DNA from: an uncultured bacterium
GTDB taxonomy: Bacteria > Bacteroidota > Ignavibacteria > Kapaibacteriales > UBA4661
Direction: 5' to 3'
Assembly: GCA_937899715.1 (NCBI GenBank)
Contig: CALCNX010000080.1
Span: 1 to 31,223, forward strand
DNA: 31,223 nt
Part shown: piece after piece, positions 1 through 7,316 of the stretch
Position numbering within the stretch: position 1 is the stretch's first letter
Layout: every line of letters begins with the position of its first letter
Position numbers and translations under genes: made by a program
The notes under the pieces: model-generated
What the model saw: only the letters and a program-made list of their open reading frames with translations
What the model was told of the DNA's origin: nothing
Database searches by the model: none

Positions 1-732
1 ATCAATCCAACCATTTGTTATGCTATCAAAGAAGCTGACTGCATTTTTCGTATGCGTCCATAACCCACGTTGCAGTGCGTTTGCTGATGCTCCACCATAT
101 CTAACTTCACAAATGTAATTGTTATTTTGGTCTAAAAATACAAAGATTGGATGTTGTCTGCTTTTCCCTCGGCTTCTTCCGTCAAAACTCTCTCCTTTGC
201 CTACATACAGTATTCTTGTGGTTTCTCTCATTGCTTTTTCGTAGTCAAAAATCATAATGTTACATTGCTTCATGCCCTCGTTGTAAATGAGCGGCATGAC
301 ATTAACATTCAAAAAATCTTTGAAAGCATCGGATTTGAAAAGAGAAGCTATTTGTTGTGAATCGGTAATTTCTTTTCCTTGGCGTTCCAAATAAGGAAAC
401 ATTCTTTGCTCACTGTCCGTAGAGAGCTGTAATGGACCGTCTCCATAGGCTTTCAGACTAACCGGAAATTCTGCTTTACTCAATTCGTTAATAATGACAA
501 TATCCTCTTCGCGTTCTTTCGCACGAAACAGATCTTTGCCAACATGAATAGACCGAAAGTCATACATAAACTGGTTGATAAATTCTGCAATGCCAATTTC
601 TGCTAAATCTCCGTGGGTTTTATTTCCGACGAGGCGCATCGTGAAAATGTTGCTCAAGGTATTTACCACCAAGCGTTTATCTTTTTGAACCAAGAGCTTA
701 AATCGTTGCTTAAAATCAGTATATGGATTCAT
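1..732 (-). CDS. Putative type II restriction endonuclease (partial, 3' end off window)
   Basis: An open frame of 244 codons without a stop runs leftwards from an ATG at 732 to the window edge, so the C-terminus is missing. The product is soluble and has no signal peptide. It has a block EEDIVI, then about 16 residues later PVSLKAYGDGPLQLSTD, which resembles the core strand and lysine of PD-(D/E)XK nucleases, with Ser where the acidic residue usually sits. A later block EVRYGGASANALQRGLWTHT resembles type II restriction enzymes I know, but I cannot name the subfamily or the recognition site. A GTG about 51 bases upstream in frame is an alternative start. No DNA methyltransferase is visible in the window; a partner would have to lie beyond the left edge. 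Family-level assignment is inference from motif resemblance. Confidence 0.5.
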   Translation of the reverse strand, partial: MNPYTDFKQRFKLLVQKDKRLVVNTLSNIFTMRLVGNKTHGDLAEIGIAEFINQFMYDFRSIHVGKDLFRAKEREEDIVIINELSKAEFPVSLKAYGDGPLQLSTDSEQRMFPYLERQGKEITDSQQIASLFKSDAFKDFLNVNVMPLIYNEGMKQCNIMIFDYEKAMRETTRILYVGKGESFDGRSRGKSRQHPIFVFLDQNNNYICEVRYGGASANALQRGLWTHTKNAVSFFDSITNGWID

Positions 733-835
733 CTGCTTTTTGTTTTTTGTGAAGATTCTTTCTTGTAAAGACTCATCTGCCACTACAAAAGTAGTTTCCT
801 ACAACCTACAAAATTCCGCCTTCTCCTCCAAATCA

Positions 836-877
836 AAAAGCCCCGCACACAAGATTCCACCTTGCATACAGGGCTTT
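836..877 (-). terminator. Intrinsic terminator of katG
   Basis: Read on the minus strand, just after the katG stop, AAAGCCC pairs with GGGCTTT around a loop of about 28 bases, and a run of T follows. The position, 24 bases past the stop codon, fits a rho-independent terminator for katG. Confidence 0.65.
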
Positions 878-900
878 CCCATCAAGATTTCACCAAGCAA

Positions 901-3156
901 TTACGCCACATCAAAGCGGTCAAGATTCATCACTTTCGCCCATGCTGCTACGAAGTCGTGGACAAATTTCGTTTTGCCATCTGAGCAGCCATAGACTTCA
1001 GCAATAGCGCGGAGTTCGGAGTTTGAGCCGAAAATCAAATCCACGCGGGTTGCCGTCCATGTTTTTGCGCCGCTTGTGCGGTGGAATCCTTCAAACTCCT
1101 CAGCGTGAGCGTTTACTGCTGTCCAGATAGTGTTCATGTCGAGCAGATTCACAAAAAAGTCATTGCTGAGGGTTTCTGTCTGCTTCGTAAATACGCCGTG
1201 CTGCGAGCCGTCAAAGCTCGCGTTCAGTACACGCAGTCCGCCCACAAGTGCTGTCATTTCAGGCGCGGTGAGTGTGAGCAATTGTGCTTTATCGACAAGC
1301 ATTTCTTCGGCGGAGGTGGTGTATTTTTTCTTCATGTAATTGCGGAAACCATCTGCTTGCGGCTCCAAAACGGCAAACGATTCCACGTCGGTATGCTCCT
1401 GCGAAGCATCCGTGCGCCCTGCGGTGAAAGGAATAGTTACGTTTACACCCGCATTGTTCGCTGCTTTCTCAACAGCTGCCGAGCCTCCCAAAACGATGAG
1501 GTCAGCGATAGAAACTTTCTTACCACCTGTTGCAGAGCCGTTGAACTCTTTCTGAATTGCTTCCAATTTGTCCAACACTTTAGCAAGCTGCGTCGGGTTG
1601 TTCACTTGCCAGAATTTCTGCGGGGCAAGGCGAACTCGTGCGCCGTTTGCGCCACCGCGTTTGTCCGAACCACGGAAAGTAGAAGCAGAAGCCCATGCGG
1701 TCGAAACAAGTTCCGCCACCGACAAGCCCGATGCAAGGATTTTCGCTTTCAGTGCGGCAATGTCGCTTGCGTCAATCGTTTTGTAATCAACCGCAGGAAC
1801 GGGGTCTTGCCAAATGAGAACTTCTTTCGGCACTTCTGCACCCAAATAGCGTACCACGGGACCCATATCGCGGTGCGTGAGTTTGAACCACGCACGAGCA
1901 AAAGCATCCGCAAATTGGTCGGGATTTTCGTAGAAACGGCGTGAAATCTTTTCGTATGCGGGATCCATGCGGAGCGCGAGGTCGGAGGTGAGCATCATCG
2001 GTGCATGGCTTTTGGAAGAGTCGTGCGCATCCGGCACTGTGCCTTTGCCTGCACCGCCTTTGGGTGTCCACTGCTGCGCACCTGCGGGGCTTTTGGTGAG
2101 TTCCCACTCGTATTCAAACAAATGCTTGAAGTAATCGTTTGTCCACTGTGCGGGTTTGGTTGTCCATGCGCCTTCCAAGCCGCTTGTAATCGTGTCTGCG
2201 CCGTATCCTTTGCCGAAGGTGTTTTTCCAGCCTGTGCTTTGTTCTTCGATGCTTGCGCCTGCGGGTTCTGCACCGACGTATTTGCTTGGGTCAGCCGCGC
2301 CGTGCGTTTTGCCGAAGGTGTGTCCGCCCGCGATGAGCGCAACGGTTTCTTCGTCGTTCATTGCCATTCTGCCAAATGTCTCGCGGATGTCACGTGCCGA
2401 AGCAATCGGGTCGGGGTTGCCGTTAGGACCTTCGGGATTCACATAAATCAAGCCCATTTGCACAGCAGCAAGCGGGTTTTCGAGTTCGCGGTCATTGGCA
2501 TAACGCTTGTCCTCAAGCCATTTTCCTTCCGAACCCCAGTAAATATCTTCTTCCGGCTCCCACACATCCTCGCGTCCACCGCCAAAACCAAAGGTTTTGA
2601 AGCCCATAGATTCGAGAGCGCAGTTGCCCGTCAAAATCATCAAATCCGCCCACGAAAGTTTGCGACCGTATTTTTGCTTGATGGGCCACAGCAGCAAACG
2701 TGCTTTGTCAAGATTGGTGTTGTCGGGCCAGCTATTCAAGGGCGCAAAACGCAGCGTTCCCGCACCCGCACCACCGCGACCGTCCGCAATGCGGTACGTG
2801 CCTGCGCTGTGCCATGCCATGCGGATAAAGAACGGTCCGTAGTGTCCATAATCGGCGGGCCACCACGCTTGCGATTTGGTCATAAGGTCAATGATGTCTT
2901 TTTTCACTGCCGCCAAATCAAGCGAGAGAAATTCTTTTTTGTAATCGAAATCTGCTTCCATCGGGTTGGAAAGCATGGAATTTTGGCGAAGGATGTTCAG
3001 GCGAAGTTGGTTGGGCCACCAATCGTGATTGCGTGTGCCGCCGCCTGCTGCCTGTTTCACAGCGCCGTTCATAAAGGGGCATTTAGCTGCATCGCCGTTC
3101 ATTGCGCCATGACCATTCTGTGCGCTGGTTTTTTCAGATGTTGCTTGTTGAGACAT
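901..3156 (-). CDS. katG: Catalase-peroxidase KatG
   Basis: Bifunctional haem enzyme (catalase and broad peroxidase) that removes hydrogen peroxide. The 751-residue length is normal for the family, with the usual duplicated peroxidase halves. The distal pocket is intact: Arg112, Trp115 and His116 in RMAWHSAGT. The covalent Trp-Tyr-Met adduct needed for catalase activity can form (Trp115, Tyr238 in GLIYVNPEG, Met264 in FGRMAMND). The proximal haem ligand is His279 in GGHTFGKTHG. The chosen start is the ATG at 3156 (MSQQATSEK); the frame stays open upstream to 3258, but those 34 residues overlap the promoter and look non-coding. The N-terminus lacks a signal peptide, so it should be cytoplasmic. 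It lies divergent from oxyR, its expected regulator. Intact and very sure. Confidence 0.98.
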   Translation of the reverse strand: MSQQATSEKTSAQNGHGAMNGDAAKCPFMNGAVKQAAGGGTRNHDWWPNQLRLNILRQNSMLSNPMEADFDYKKEFLSLDLAAVKKDIIDLMTKSQAWWPADYGHYGPFFIRMAWHSAGTYRIADGRGGAGAGTLRFAPLNSWPDNTNLDKARLLLWPIKQKYGRKLSWADLMILTGNCALESMGFKTFGFGGGREDVWEPEEDIYWGSEGKWLEDKRYANDRELENPLAAVQMGLIYVNPEGPNGNPDPIASARDIRETFGRMAMNDEETVALIAGGHTFGKTHGAADPSKYVGAEPAGASIEEQSTGWKNTFGKGYGADTITSGLEGAWTTKPAQWTNDYFKHLFEYEWELTKSPAGAQQWTPKGGAGKGTVPDAHDSSKSHAPMMLTSDLALRMDPAYEKISRRFYENPDQFADAFARAWFKLTHRDMGPVVRYLGAEVPKEVLIWQDPVPAVDYKTIDASDIAALKAKILASGLSVAELVSTAWASASTFRGSDKRGGANGARVRLAPQKFWQVNNPTQLAKVLDKLEAIQKEFNGSATGGKKVSIADLIVLGGSAAVEKAANNAGVNVTIPFTAGRTDASQEHTDVESFAVLEPQADGFRNYMKKKYTTSAEEMLVDKAQLLTLTAPEMTALVGGLRVLNASFDGSQHGVFTKQTETLSNDFFVNLLDMNTIWTAVNAHAEEFEGFHRTSGAKTWTATRVDLIFGSNSELRAIAEVYGCSDGKTKFVHDFVAAWAKVMNLDRFDVA

Positions 3157-3204
3157 TGTTGCAAAAAATAGAGGGTTTGGTGAGATGTGAATTATGAATT
3201 GCTG

Positions 3205-3212
3205 CAAATATA
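3205..3212 (-). promoter_or_regulatory. katG promoter -7 box
   Basis: The minus strand reads TATATTTG, an exact match to the Bacteroidota -7 consensus TAnnTTTG, about 48 bases upstream of the katG ATG. No convincing -33 TTG element was found at the right distance, which would suit an activator-dependent promoter. Confidence 0.55.
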
Positions 3213-3219
3213 ACGTTAT
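3210..3219. promoter_or_regulatory. Palindrome between the katG and oxyR promoters
   Basis: ATAACGTTAT is a perfect 10-bp palindrome, extendable to 14 of 16 matching bases with one central mismatch pair. It lies between and partly overlaps the two divergent -7 boxes. It is a candidate site for OxyR or another regulator; a full four-part OxyR ATAG/CTAT site was not found. Confidence 0.4.
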
Positions 3220-3226
3220 TTTGTCA

Positions 3227-3234
3227 TAAATTTG
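3227..3234 (+). promoter_or_regulatory. oxyR promoter -7 box
   Basis: TAAATTTG matches TAnnTTTG exactly and lies 42 bases before the oxyR ATG at 3276. It faces away from the katG box, 14 bases from it. Confidence 0.5.
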
Positions 3235-3275
3235 GACGAAAATATCTATCCGCGTCATTGATACTGTCTATACCG

Positions 3276-4214
3276 ATGAACATACAACAAATGGAGTATT
3301 TGGTAGCTGTCGATAGGTTCAAAAACTTCACCAAAGCTGCCGATTACTGCAATGTTACTCAAGCCACTTTGAGCGCAATGGTCAAAAAATTGGAAGAAGA
3401 ATTGGGCTGCGTTCTTTTTGACCGCAAATCAAGTCCGATTTTGACCACCGACATTGGGCAAATGATTATTGACGAGTGTAAAATCATACTGGCGCACTGC
3501 CGCCAAATCCACGAAAAAGCAAAAAAGCACTCCGGCTTGGTCGAAGGGAAAATCAAACTTGGCGTGATTCCGACGATTGCGAGTTCGCTTCTGCCGCGCA
3601 TTATCAAGCCTCTTTTGGCAACGCACCCAAAACTCCATTTGGAAATCGTCGAAACGCCCACGCGGAACATCATCAAGCACATCAAAGACGGTACGCTGGA
3701 CGCGGGGATTATCGCCACACCCGGCACGGACGAGACGATTGAAGAGAAAATTTTGTATTACGAAACGCTCATGGTCTATGGCGAGGTGGACAAAACCATG
3801 AAGTACATCATGCCGGAGGAAATCAAGAACAGCAAAGTGTGGCTTTTGGAGGAAGGGCATTGCCTTAGAGAGCAGTTTATTCAGCTTTGCGCACTCAAAA
3901 AAAAGGACACAAAGCCACAGAATCTCACGTTTGACGCGAACTCCTTTGAAACGCTGCTCGGTATGGTGGATGAGTTCGGCGGGCTGACGCTGATACCGGA
4001 ACTCTACTACCAAAGCCTGCCGAAAGAAAGACAAGAAAAGGTGAGTTTGTTTCATCCGCCCGTGCCCGTACGCGAGGTTTCGCTGGTGTATTATCGCCCC
4101 TTTGCCAAAGAGCGCATCATTACTGCCCTAGCGGAACTTATCACGGGAACTATCGAAAAAACCTTGATGTCGAAGCGGTATAGTAATGCGGAGTTGGTGA
4201 TTGCGCGGGTTTGA
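3276..4214 (+). CDS. oxyR: Hydrogen peroxide sensor/regulator OxyR (LysR family)
   Basis: Peroxide-responsive LysR-type activator. Residues 1-60 form the winged helix-turn-helix (FTKAADYCNVTQATLSAMVK), followed by the linker helix and a type 2 periplasmic-binding-like sensor domain from about 90. The redox cysteines are present as Cys196 and Cys205 in LEEGHCLREQ...LC, nine residues apart as in E. coli Cys199/Cys208, so this is OxyR rather than a generic LysR protein. The start is taken at the ATG 3276 (MNIQQMEYL, typical of Bacteroidota OxyR); an in-frame TTG at 3258 adds six unlikely residues. It is transcribed divergently from katG and probably activates it under peroxide. Its last 65 bases overlap the end of the convergent gene on the other strand. 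Confidence 0.95.
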   Translation: MNIQQMEYLVAVDRFKNFTKAADYCNVTQATLSAMVKKLEEELGCVLFDRKSSPILTTDIGQMIIDECKIILAHCRQIHEKAKKHSGLVEGKIKLGVIPTIASSLLPRIIKPLLATHPKLHLEIVETPTRNIIKHIKDGTLDAGIIATPGTDETIEEKILYYETLMVYGEVDKTMKYIMPEEIKNSKVWLLEEGHCLREQFIQLCALKKKDTKPQNLTFDANSFETLLGMVDEFGGLTLIPELYYQSLPKERQEKVSLFHPPVPVREVSLVYYRPFAKERIITALAELITGTIEKTLMSKRYSNAELVIARV

Positions 4215-4533
4215 GCAGTGTTTGACGATATGGGATTAGAGCTTTAATAAGAATTGAAAGTGATTGCAAGGTCGCAGAAATACCTGCAAAAACTGCAGCA
4301 CGAGCACTCCATGTACTTTGCAATTTTAGTGCTGCTGCTAAGTCTTGAAGGTCATTGCTGTAGGCGTTGCCCATATATGTACCACCCATTGGATTACCGC
4401 CCAATTGCCCACGTGATTTCACTACATGAATTGAAAATGTGTTTGGTGTCTTTATTCTGGCACTTTTAAACCAAAGTAAAGCAGCAATTATAGCTGCAAT
4501 TGCCGTAAGAATATCTAAGGCATTGTTTAACAT
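4150..4533 (-). CDS. Small two-helix membrane protein, unknown function
   Basis: About 127 residues from the ATG at 4533 (MLNNALDIL). An upstream in-frame start at 4560 would add nine residues before the helix and seems less natural. There is an N-terminal hydrophobic helix (LTAIAAIIAALLWFKSA), a polar stretch with a Gly-rich GGNPMGGTYMG motif, and a second hydrophobic helix (AAVFAGISATLQSLSILI). The layout suggests a small inner-membrane protein with both termini on one side. It converges on oxyR and overlaps its 3' end by 65 bases. I do not recognise the family. Codon use and hydrophobic pattern support a real gene. Confidence 0.6.
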   Translation of the reverse strand: MLNNALDILTAIAAIIAALLWFKSARIKTPNTFSIHVVKSRGQLGGNPMGGTYMGNAYSNDLQDLAAALKLQSTWSARAAVFAGISATLQSLSILIKALIPYRQTLLKPAQSPTPHYYTASTSRFFR

Positions 4534-4595
4534 GATTTTATGTAAATAGTTTTGAAACAATTATTACCGTCTCTCCTCAATACCCGCATATAATC

Positions 4596-4793
4596 TCACT
4601 CCACCTCGCCCAAACTCCTTTCAAAAACCCACTGCAGCGCCGCCAACACCTGATATGGATTACTAAAGTTCATGCTCACATAGTCGGGGTCAATCGTGAG
4701 GATATTCTGCTCTAACTTCAGAAAACCCCAGCTATATGCCGAGGTAACGCAGGCTTCCACGATAAACGCATCCTCGCGGATGCGAAGATGAAA
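4596..4793 (-). pseudogene. Decayed 3' gene fragment, copy A of a repeated unknown family
   Basis: On the minus strand an open stretch of about 65 codons ends in a stop at 4596-4598. It contains NILTIDPDYVSMNF and ends VLAALQWVFERSLGEVE. There is no start codon in a sensible place and a stop lies just upstream, so it is the tail of a lost gene. Two other places in the window (13521-13674 and 20311-20401) carry parts of the same tail. The family is not recognised. Confidence 0.55.
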
Positions 4794-4915
4794 TCACAGA
4801 ATCCGCTCAAACCTTTCGTTTTGTCAATAGTAAATTTGTAGCCGGAAAAGGAGAAAACTTTGCATTCAATCTACAAAAGCTCCCCCTCTCCCAAAAACAC
4901 AAACTGCTCGTTTGA
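4766..4915 (+). pseudogene. Possible C-terminal gene remnant
   Basis: A 49-codon open stretch on the plus strand between stops at 4763 and 4913 reads like coding sequence (TFRFVNSKFVAGKGENFAFN, ending QKHKLLV) but has no credible start. It abuts and slightly overlaps the opposite-strand remnant at 4596-4793. It may be the tail of a different deleted gene. Weak evidence. Confidence 0.3.
4767..4784. repeat. GC-rich perfect hairpin at a remnant junction
   Basis: CGCATCC and GGATGCG pair perfectly around a four-base loop. It sits where the two opposite-strand gene remnants meet. No T run follows on either strand, so it is not an obvious terminator. Confidence 0.45.
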
Positions 4916-4984
4916 AGTGTTCTCAACCACGACTTGTTTCTTGGGGAGTATTTTGCTATTTTGAACTAGAGACCGCATCATAAC

Positions 4985-4992
4985 TAACTTTG
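4985..4992 (+). promoter_or_regulatory. Promoter -7 box of the DoxX-like gene
   Basis: TAACTTTG matches TAnnTTTG exactly. A TTTTG at 4959-4963 lies 21 bases upstream, near the spacing expected for the Bacteroidota -33 element. The start codon is 46 bases downstream of the box. Confidence 0.55.
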
Positions 4993-5037
4993 TAAAGAAA
5001 GTGTACGAAACAGAACATCTTCAATAATTTCCAAGAT

Positions 5038-5793
5038 ATGAACCTCTCCTCCGCACTTGACAGATTCTATGCCACACTGGACAGACTTCACGCCGACGCA
5101 AAGGCAAACAGATGGCTTCGGTACTTTACTGTTTTTAATCGAATCGCCTTGGCAGCCGGATTTATACCGTCGGGCTTCGTAAAAATCATGGGTGAACGCT
5201 TCACCGCTTTATCTGCTCATCACCCAATGGGTCATTATTTAGAAGCATTACACCACACAGGGTATTATTACCCGTTTATTGGCATTGTGCAGGTGACTGC
5301 GGCTCTTCTTCTCCTCGTACCTCGCACAGCAACATTAGGAGCAATTCTCTATTTTCCCATCATCTTGAATATCTGTATTCTGTCATTTGCGGTGCGTTTC
5401 GATGGCTCACTTCTTTCTTCGCCCTTGATGGTACTCGCCAATTTGTACCTTCTCTGCTGGGATTACGACAAATTAAAATTTATTCTTCCTTTTTCCGAAC
5501 CCGCAACTCCTCACGCCCAGCCAAAGCAAGACAGCATCAGTAGTACATTTCCGACAAGTTTTTTTGCAGGAGTGCTTGCTACCATTATCATCGTTGCGCT
5601 GGCAGTCTTCAACGCATACAGCATCCGACCGCGCAACACGATATCTGAGTGTAAGGAACAATGTAAAGGCAGCAGCAATCCCAAAGCGTGCAACGATTTC
5701 TGCGACTCTATTCATATAGCAGGTCAGCCGCTTGACAAATGCTTAGACGAATATAATAGAGCCACCGCACCAAAGAAAGAAGAGAAACGGTAA
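5038..5793 (+). CDS. DoxX-like membrane protein with Cys-rich C-terminal tail
   Basis: 251 residues. About four hydrophobic helices between residues 30 and 145 (for example FNRIALAAGFIPSGFVKI, FIGIVQVTAALLLLVPRTAT and ATLGAILYFPIILNICIL) fit the DoxX/DoxD four-helix bundle seen in many Bacteroidota; no enzymatic role is assured. A further helix near 175-195 (FFAGVLATIIIVALAVFNAY) leads to a 50-residue tail with two CX3C pairs, CKEQC and CNDFC, plus another Cys. That tail is not part of ordinary DoxX proteins. The gene has its own promoter box, and a coding gap of about 300 bases follows it. The family call is moderately sure; the function of the tail is unknown. Confidence 0.75.
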   Translation: MNLSSALDRFYATLDRLHADAKANRWLRYFTVFNRIALAAGFIPSGFVKIMGERFTALSAHHPMGHYLEALHHTGYYYPFIGIVQVTAALLLLVPRTATLGAILYFPIILNICILSFAVRFDGSLLSSPLMVLANLYLLCWDYDKLKFILPFSEPATPHAQPKQDSISSTFPTSFFAGVLATIIIVALAVFNAYSIRPRNTISECKEQCKGSSNPKACNDFCDSIHIAGQPLDKCLDEYNRATAPKKEEKR

Positions 5794-6092
5794 TAAAGAC
5801 TGCTGTTGATTAGGCGATGCGCCATAACGAGGGTTTGAAACTTTTGCATGGTCTGCCCCCGACGACCTCACAACTGCTTTCTTCCCCAATGCGTATTCCC
5901 ATTCAAACCGTATAAGTGTCTCACACAAACAACCGCAACAAATAAGCTCCTTCCCTCGTACTTCGTGCAATGTGAGAGCACCTCCAGTGCTCCCCATATC
6001 CTTCTCCGCATCAGGCAAAACAGTAAGCCAAGCCTTGAAGTAATCAAACATTTGACCGAATTTTTATTTCTCATTTTCTTGAAAGAGCAGCT
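5794..6092. other. Intergenic region of 299 bases, no clear gene
   Basis: A minus-strand open frame (5743-6051) crosses this gap and the end of the DoxX-like gene, but its translation has low-complexity, non-family character and I do not support it as a gene. No terminator or repeat stands out. Confidence 0.4.
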
Positions 6093-6407
6093 ATGGAGCA
6101 TCTACCCGAAATACTTATGGTCATCACCGTTTTTCTCGGTGTGCCGAGCATTATCACAGGCGCAATACTAGGGGTGCGTTTTCTTCGCATCGTGGAGCGG
6201 CGCGAAGAAAGAGCAACACAAGAACTGGCAATCACCGAAAAAAAACTGATGCTGGAAGAGCGTGACCGCGAACAGGAAATGGCAATATTTGAAAAAAAAT
6301 TGGCATTGGAAGAACGCGAGCGCGAATTGGAAATATACAAATTGGAGCTAGAAATTCGCCGTTTGGAAAGCGGTTCCGGCTCGGATAACAAACAACTCCC
6401 GAACTAA
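6093..6407 (+). CDS. Small membrane-anchored coiled-coil protein
   Basis: 104 residues. One N-terminal transmembrane helix (about 6-31, ILMVITVFLGVPSIITGAIL) is followed by a highly charged alpha-helical region rich in Glu, Arg and Lys to about residue 92. Within it, two similar units of about 18 residues occur in tandem (TEKKLMLEERDRE and FEKKLALEERERE), so the coiled coil grew by duplication. The gene starts a run of five same-strand genes and lies 36 bases before the next. I know no specific function; similar TM-plus-coiled-coil proteins are common and poorly studied. Confidence 0.7.
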   Translation: MEHLPEILMVITVFLGVPSIITGAILGVRFLRIVERREERATQELAITEKKLMLEERDREQEMAIFEKKLALEERERELEIYKLELEIRRLESGSGSDNKQLPN

Positions 6408-6443
6408 TCCTTATTTTCTTCAAACAATACAAGGACAGCAATT

Positions 6444-7247
6444 ATGCCCTTTCGCACTATTTTCTACTCTGTTTCCTGCACTATTTTCTGTGCCGTTTTT
6501 TTCTTTCTGCCTGCTCCGGGAATCGCACAAACACTGGACACTATCACCACAAAAAACCAAAAACTTGATGTGCGAAAAATTGTTCCCGTCAAGCACTCCT
6601 ACGCAGTGTTTTTCACCGATTCTGTCGGAAATCGCACATCTTCCGCCGATATTTGGGATAGAGAAATTCGCATCACCAAGAACGCTGCGGGCAAGGATGT
6701 GTACGCCTTCGAGTGGAAATGGTGGCGGAAAGATTCACTGTTCTTCCAGACGCAGGGGCAATGCGCTTTCCCAAGTCTTGAGTTGATTGAATATTCCAAA
6801 GCACCATCGCTCATGGTCAAAAATGAAAACGGCACATTGAACGTAAAAGCGGTCACACGCTCCAAGACCGATACCGCCTTTACGATACTTTTCGACGGCA
6901 AAGCGTTCACCTTCCCGATGGATTTGGAATTTTTCGGTTTATTGCCAATGCAATCGGTGGGACAGAAATTCAGCGTTCCCTTTTATGAGCCGGGCAGCCC
7001 GAAATACAGCTATTACACTTGCACAGTCGTTGGGAAAGAGCTGCTTCGGTTACAAGAAAACGCTACAATTGAGTGCTGGATGCTGCAAATCGACTATGGC
7101 AGAGCCGATTCCTACGCGACGTTCTGGATTTCGACCGCAAGCGGCGAAGTGCTAAAAATGCAGGAATTTTTTAGCGGACGCTTCCGATACAAAATCAAGA
7201 TGTTTTCCGATACTTCCGCCGAGGCAGTTCGGGTACCGAAAAAATGA
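6444..7247 (+). CDS. Exported protein, possibly DUF3108-like
   Basis: 267 residues with a clear signal peptide (hydrophobic IFCAVFFFLPAPGIAQ, cleavage near residue 29). The mature part is beta-rich with many aromatic residues (FEWKWWRKDSLFF, YYTCTVVGKE, ATFWISTASGEVLKM). The pattern of a sugar- or lipoprotein-like beta sheet followed by ATFWIS...GEVLKM resembles DUF3108-type periplasmic proteins, in which the last strands read similarly, but I am not certain. No catalytic motif is visible. It lies 36 bases after the coiled-coil gene and 69 bases before the serine hydrolase, probably one transcript. Confidence 0.65.
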   Translation: MPFRTIFYSVSCTIFCAVFFFLPAPGIAQTLDTITTKNQKLDVRKIVPVKHSYAVFFTDSVGNRTSSADIWDREIRITKNAAGKDVYAFEWKWWRKDSLFFQTQGQCAFPSLELIEYSKAPSLMVKNENGTLNVKAVTRSKTDTAFTILFDGKAFTFPMDLEFFGLLPMQSVGQKFSVPFYEPGSPKYSYYTCTVVGKELLRLQENATIECWMLQIDYGRADSYATFWISTASGEVLKMQEFFSGRFRYKIKMFSDTSAEAVRVPKK

Positions 7248-7316
7248 GGCTTCTATTCCTTTCCTCAGTGCGAGATTGAAATGTAAGGTTTCATAATTCA
7301 CTCCAATAAAAGCTAT

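Larger units (their letters stand above)
4534..5037. other. Intergenic region of about 500 bases with decayed fragments
   Basis: No intact gene is visible. The left two thirds hold the remnant of a repeated family (minus strand), a possible second remnant (plus strand) and the hairpin between them. The right end holds the promoter of the DoxX-like gene. Confidence 0.6.

Noticed and set aside
1081..1944. Long plus-strand open frame inside katG
   Set aside because: It is the antisense shadow of katG, with Cys-rich improbable translation.
2005..3171. 388-codon plus-strand open frame opposite the first half of katG
   Set aside because: katG on the minus strand is certain and this frame only mirrors its codon bias.
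3236..3275. CTAT pieces resembling half of an OxyR site
   Set aside because: The ATAG/CTAT spacing does not fit the four-part OxyR site, and two CTAT words in AT-rich DNA are not enough.
5743..6051. Minus-strand open frame of 102 codons after the DoxX-like gene
   Set aside because: It overlaps the end of a credible gene, has no family resemblance, and its Cys- and Leu-rich end comes from antisense of the DoxX tail.
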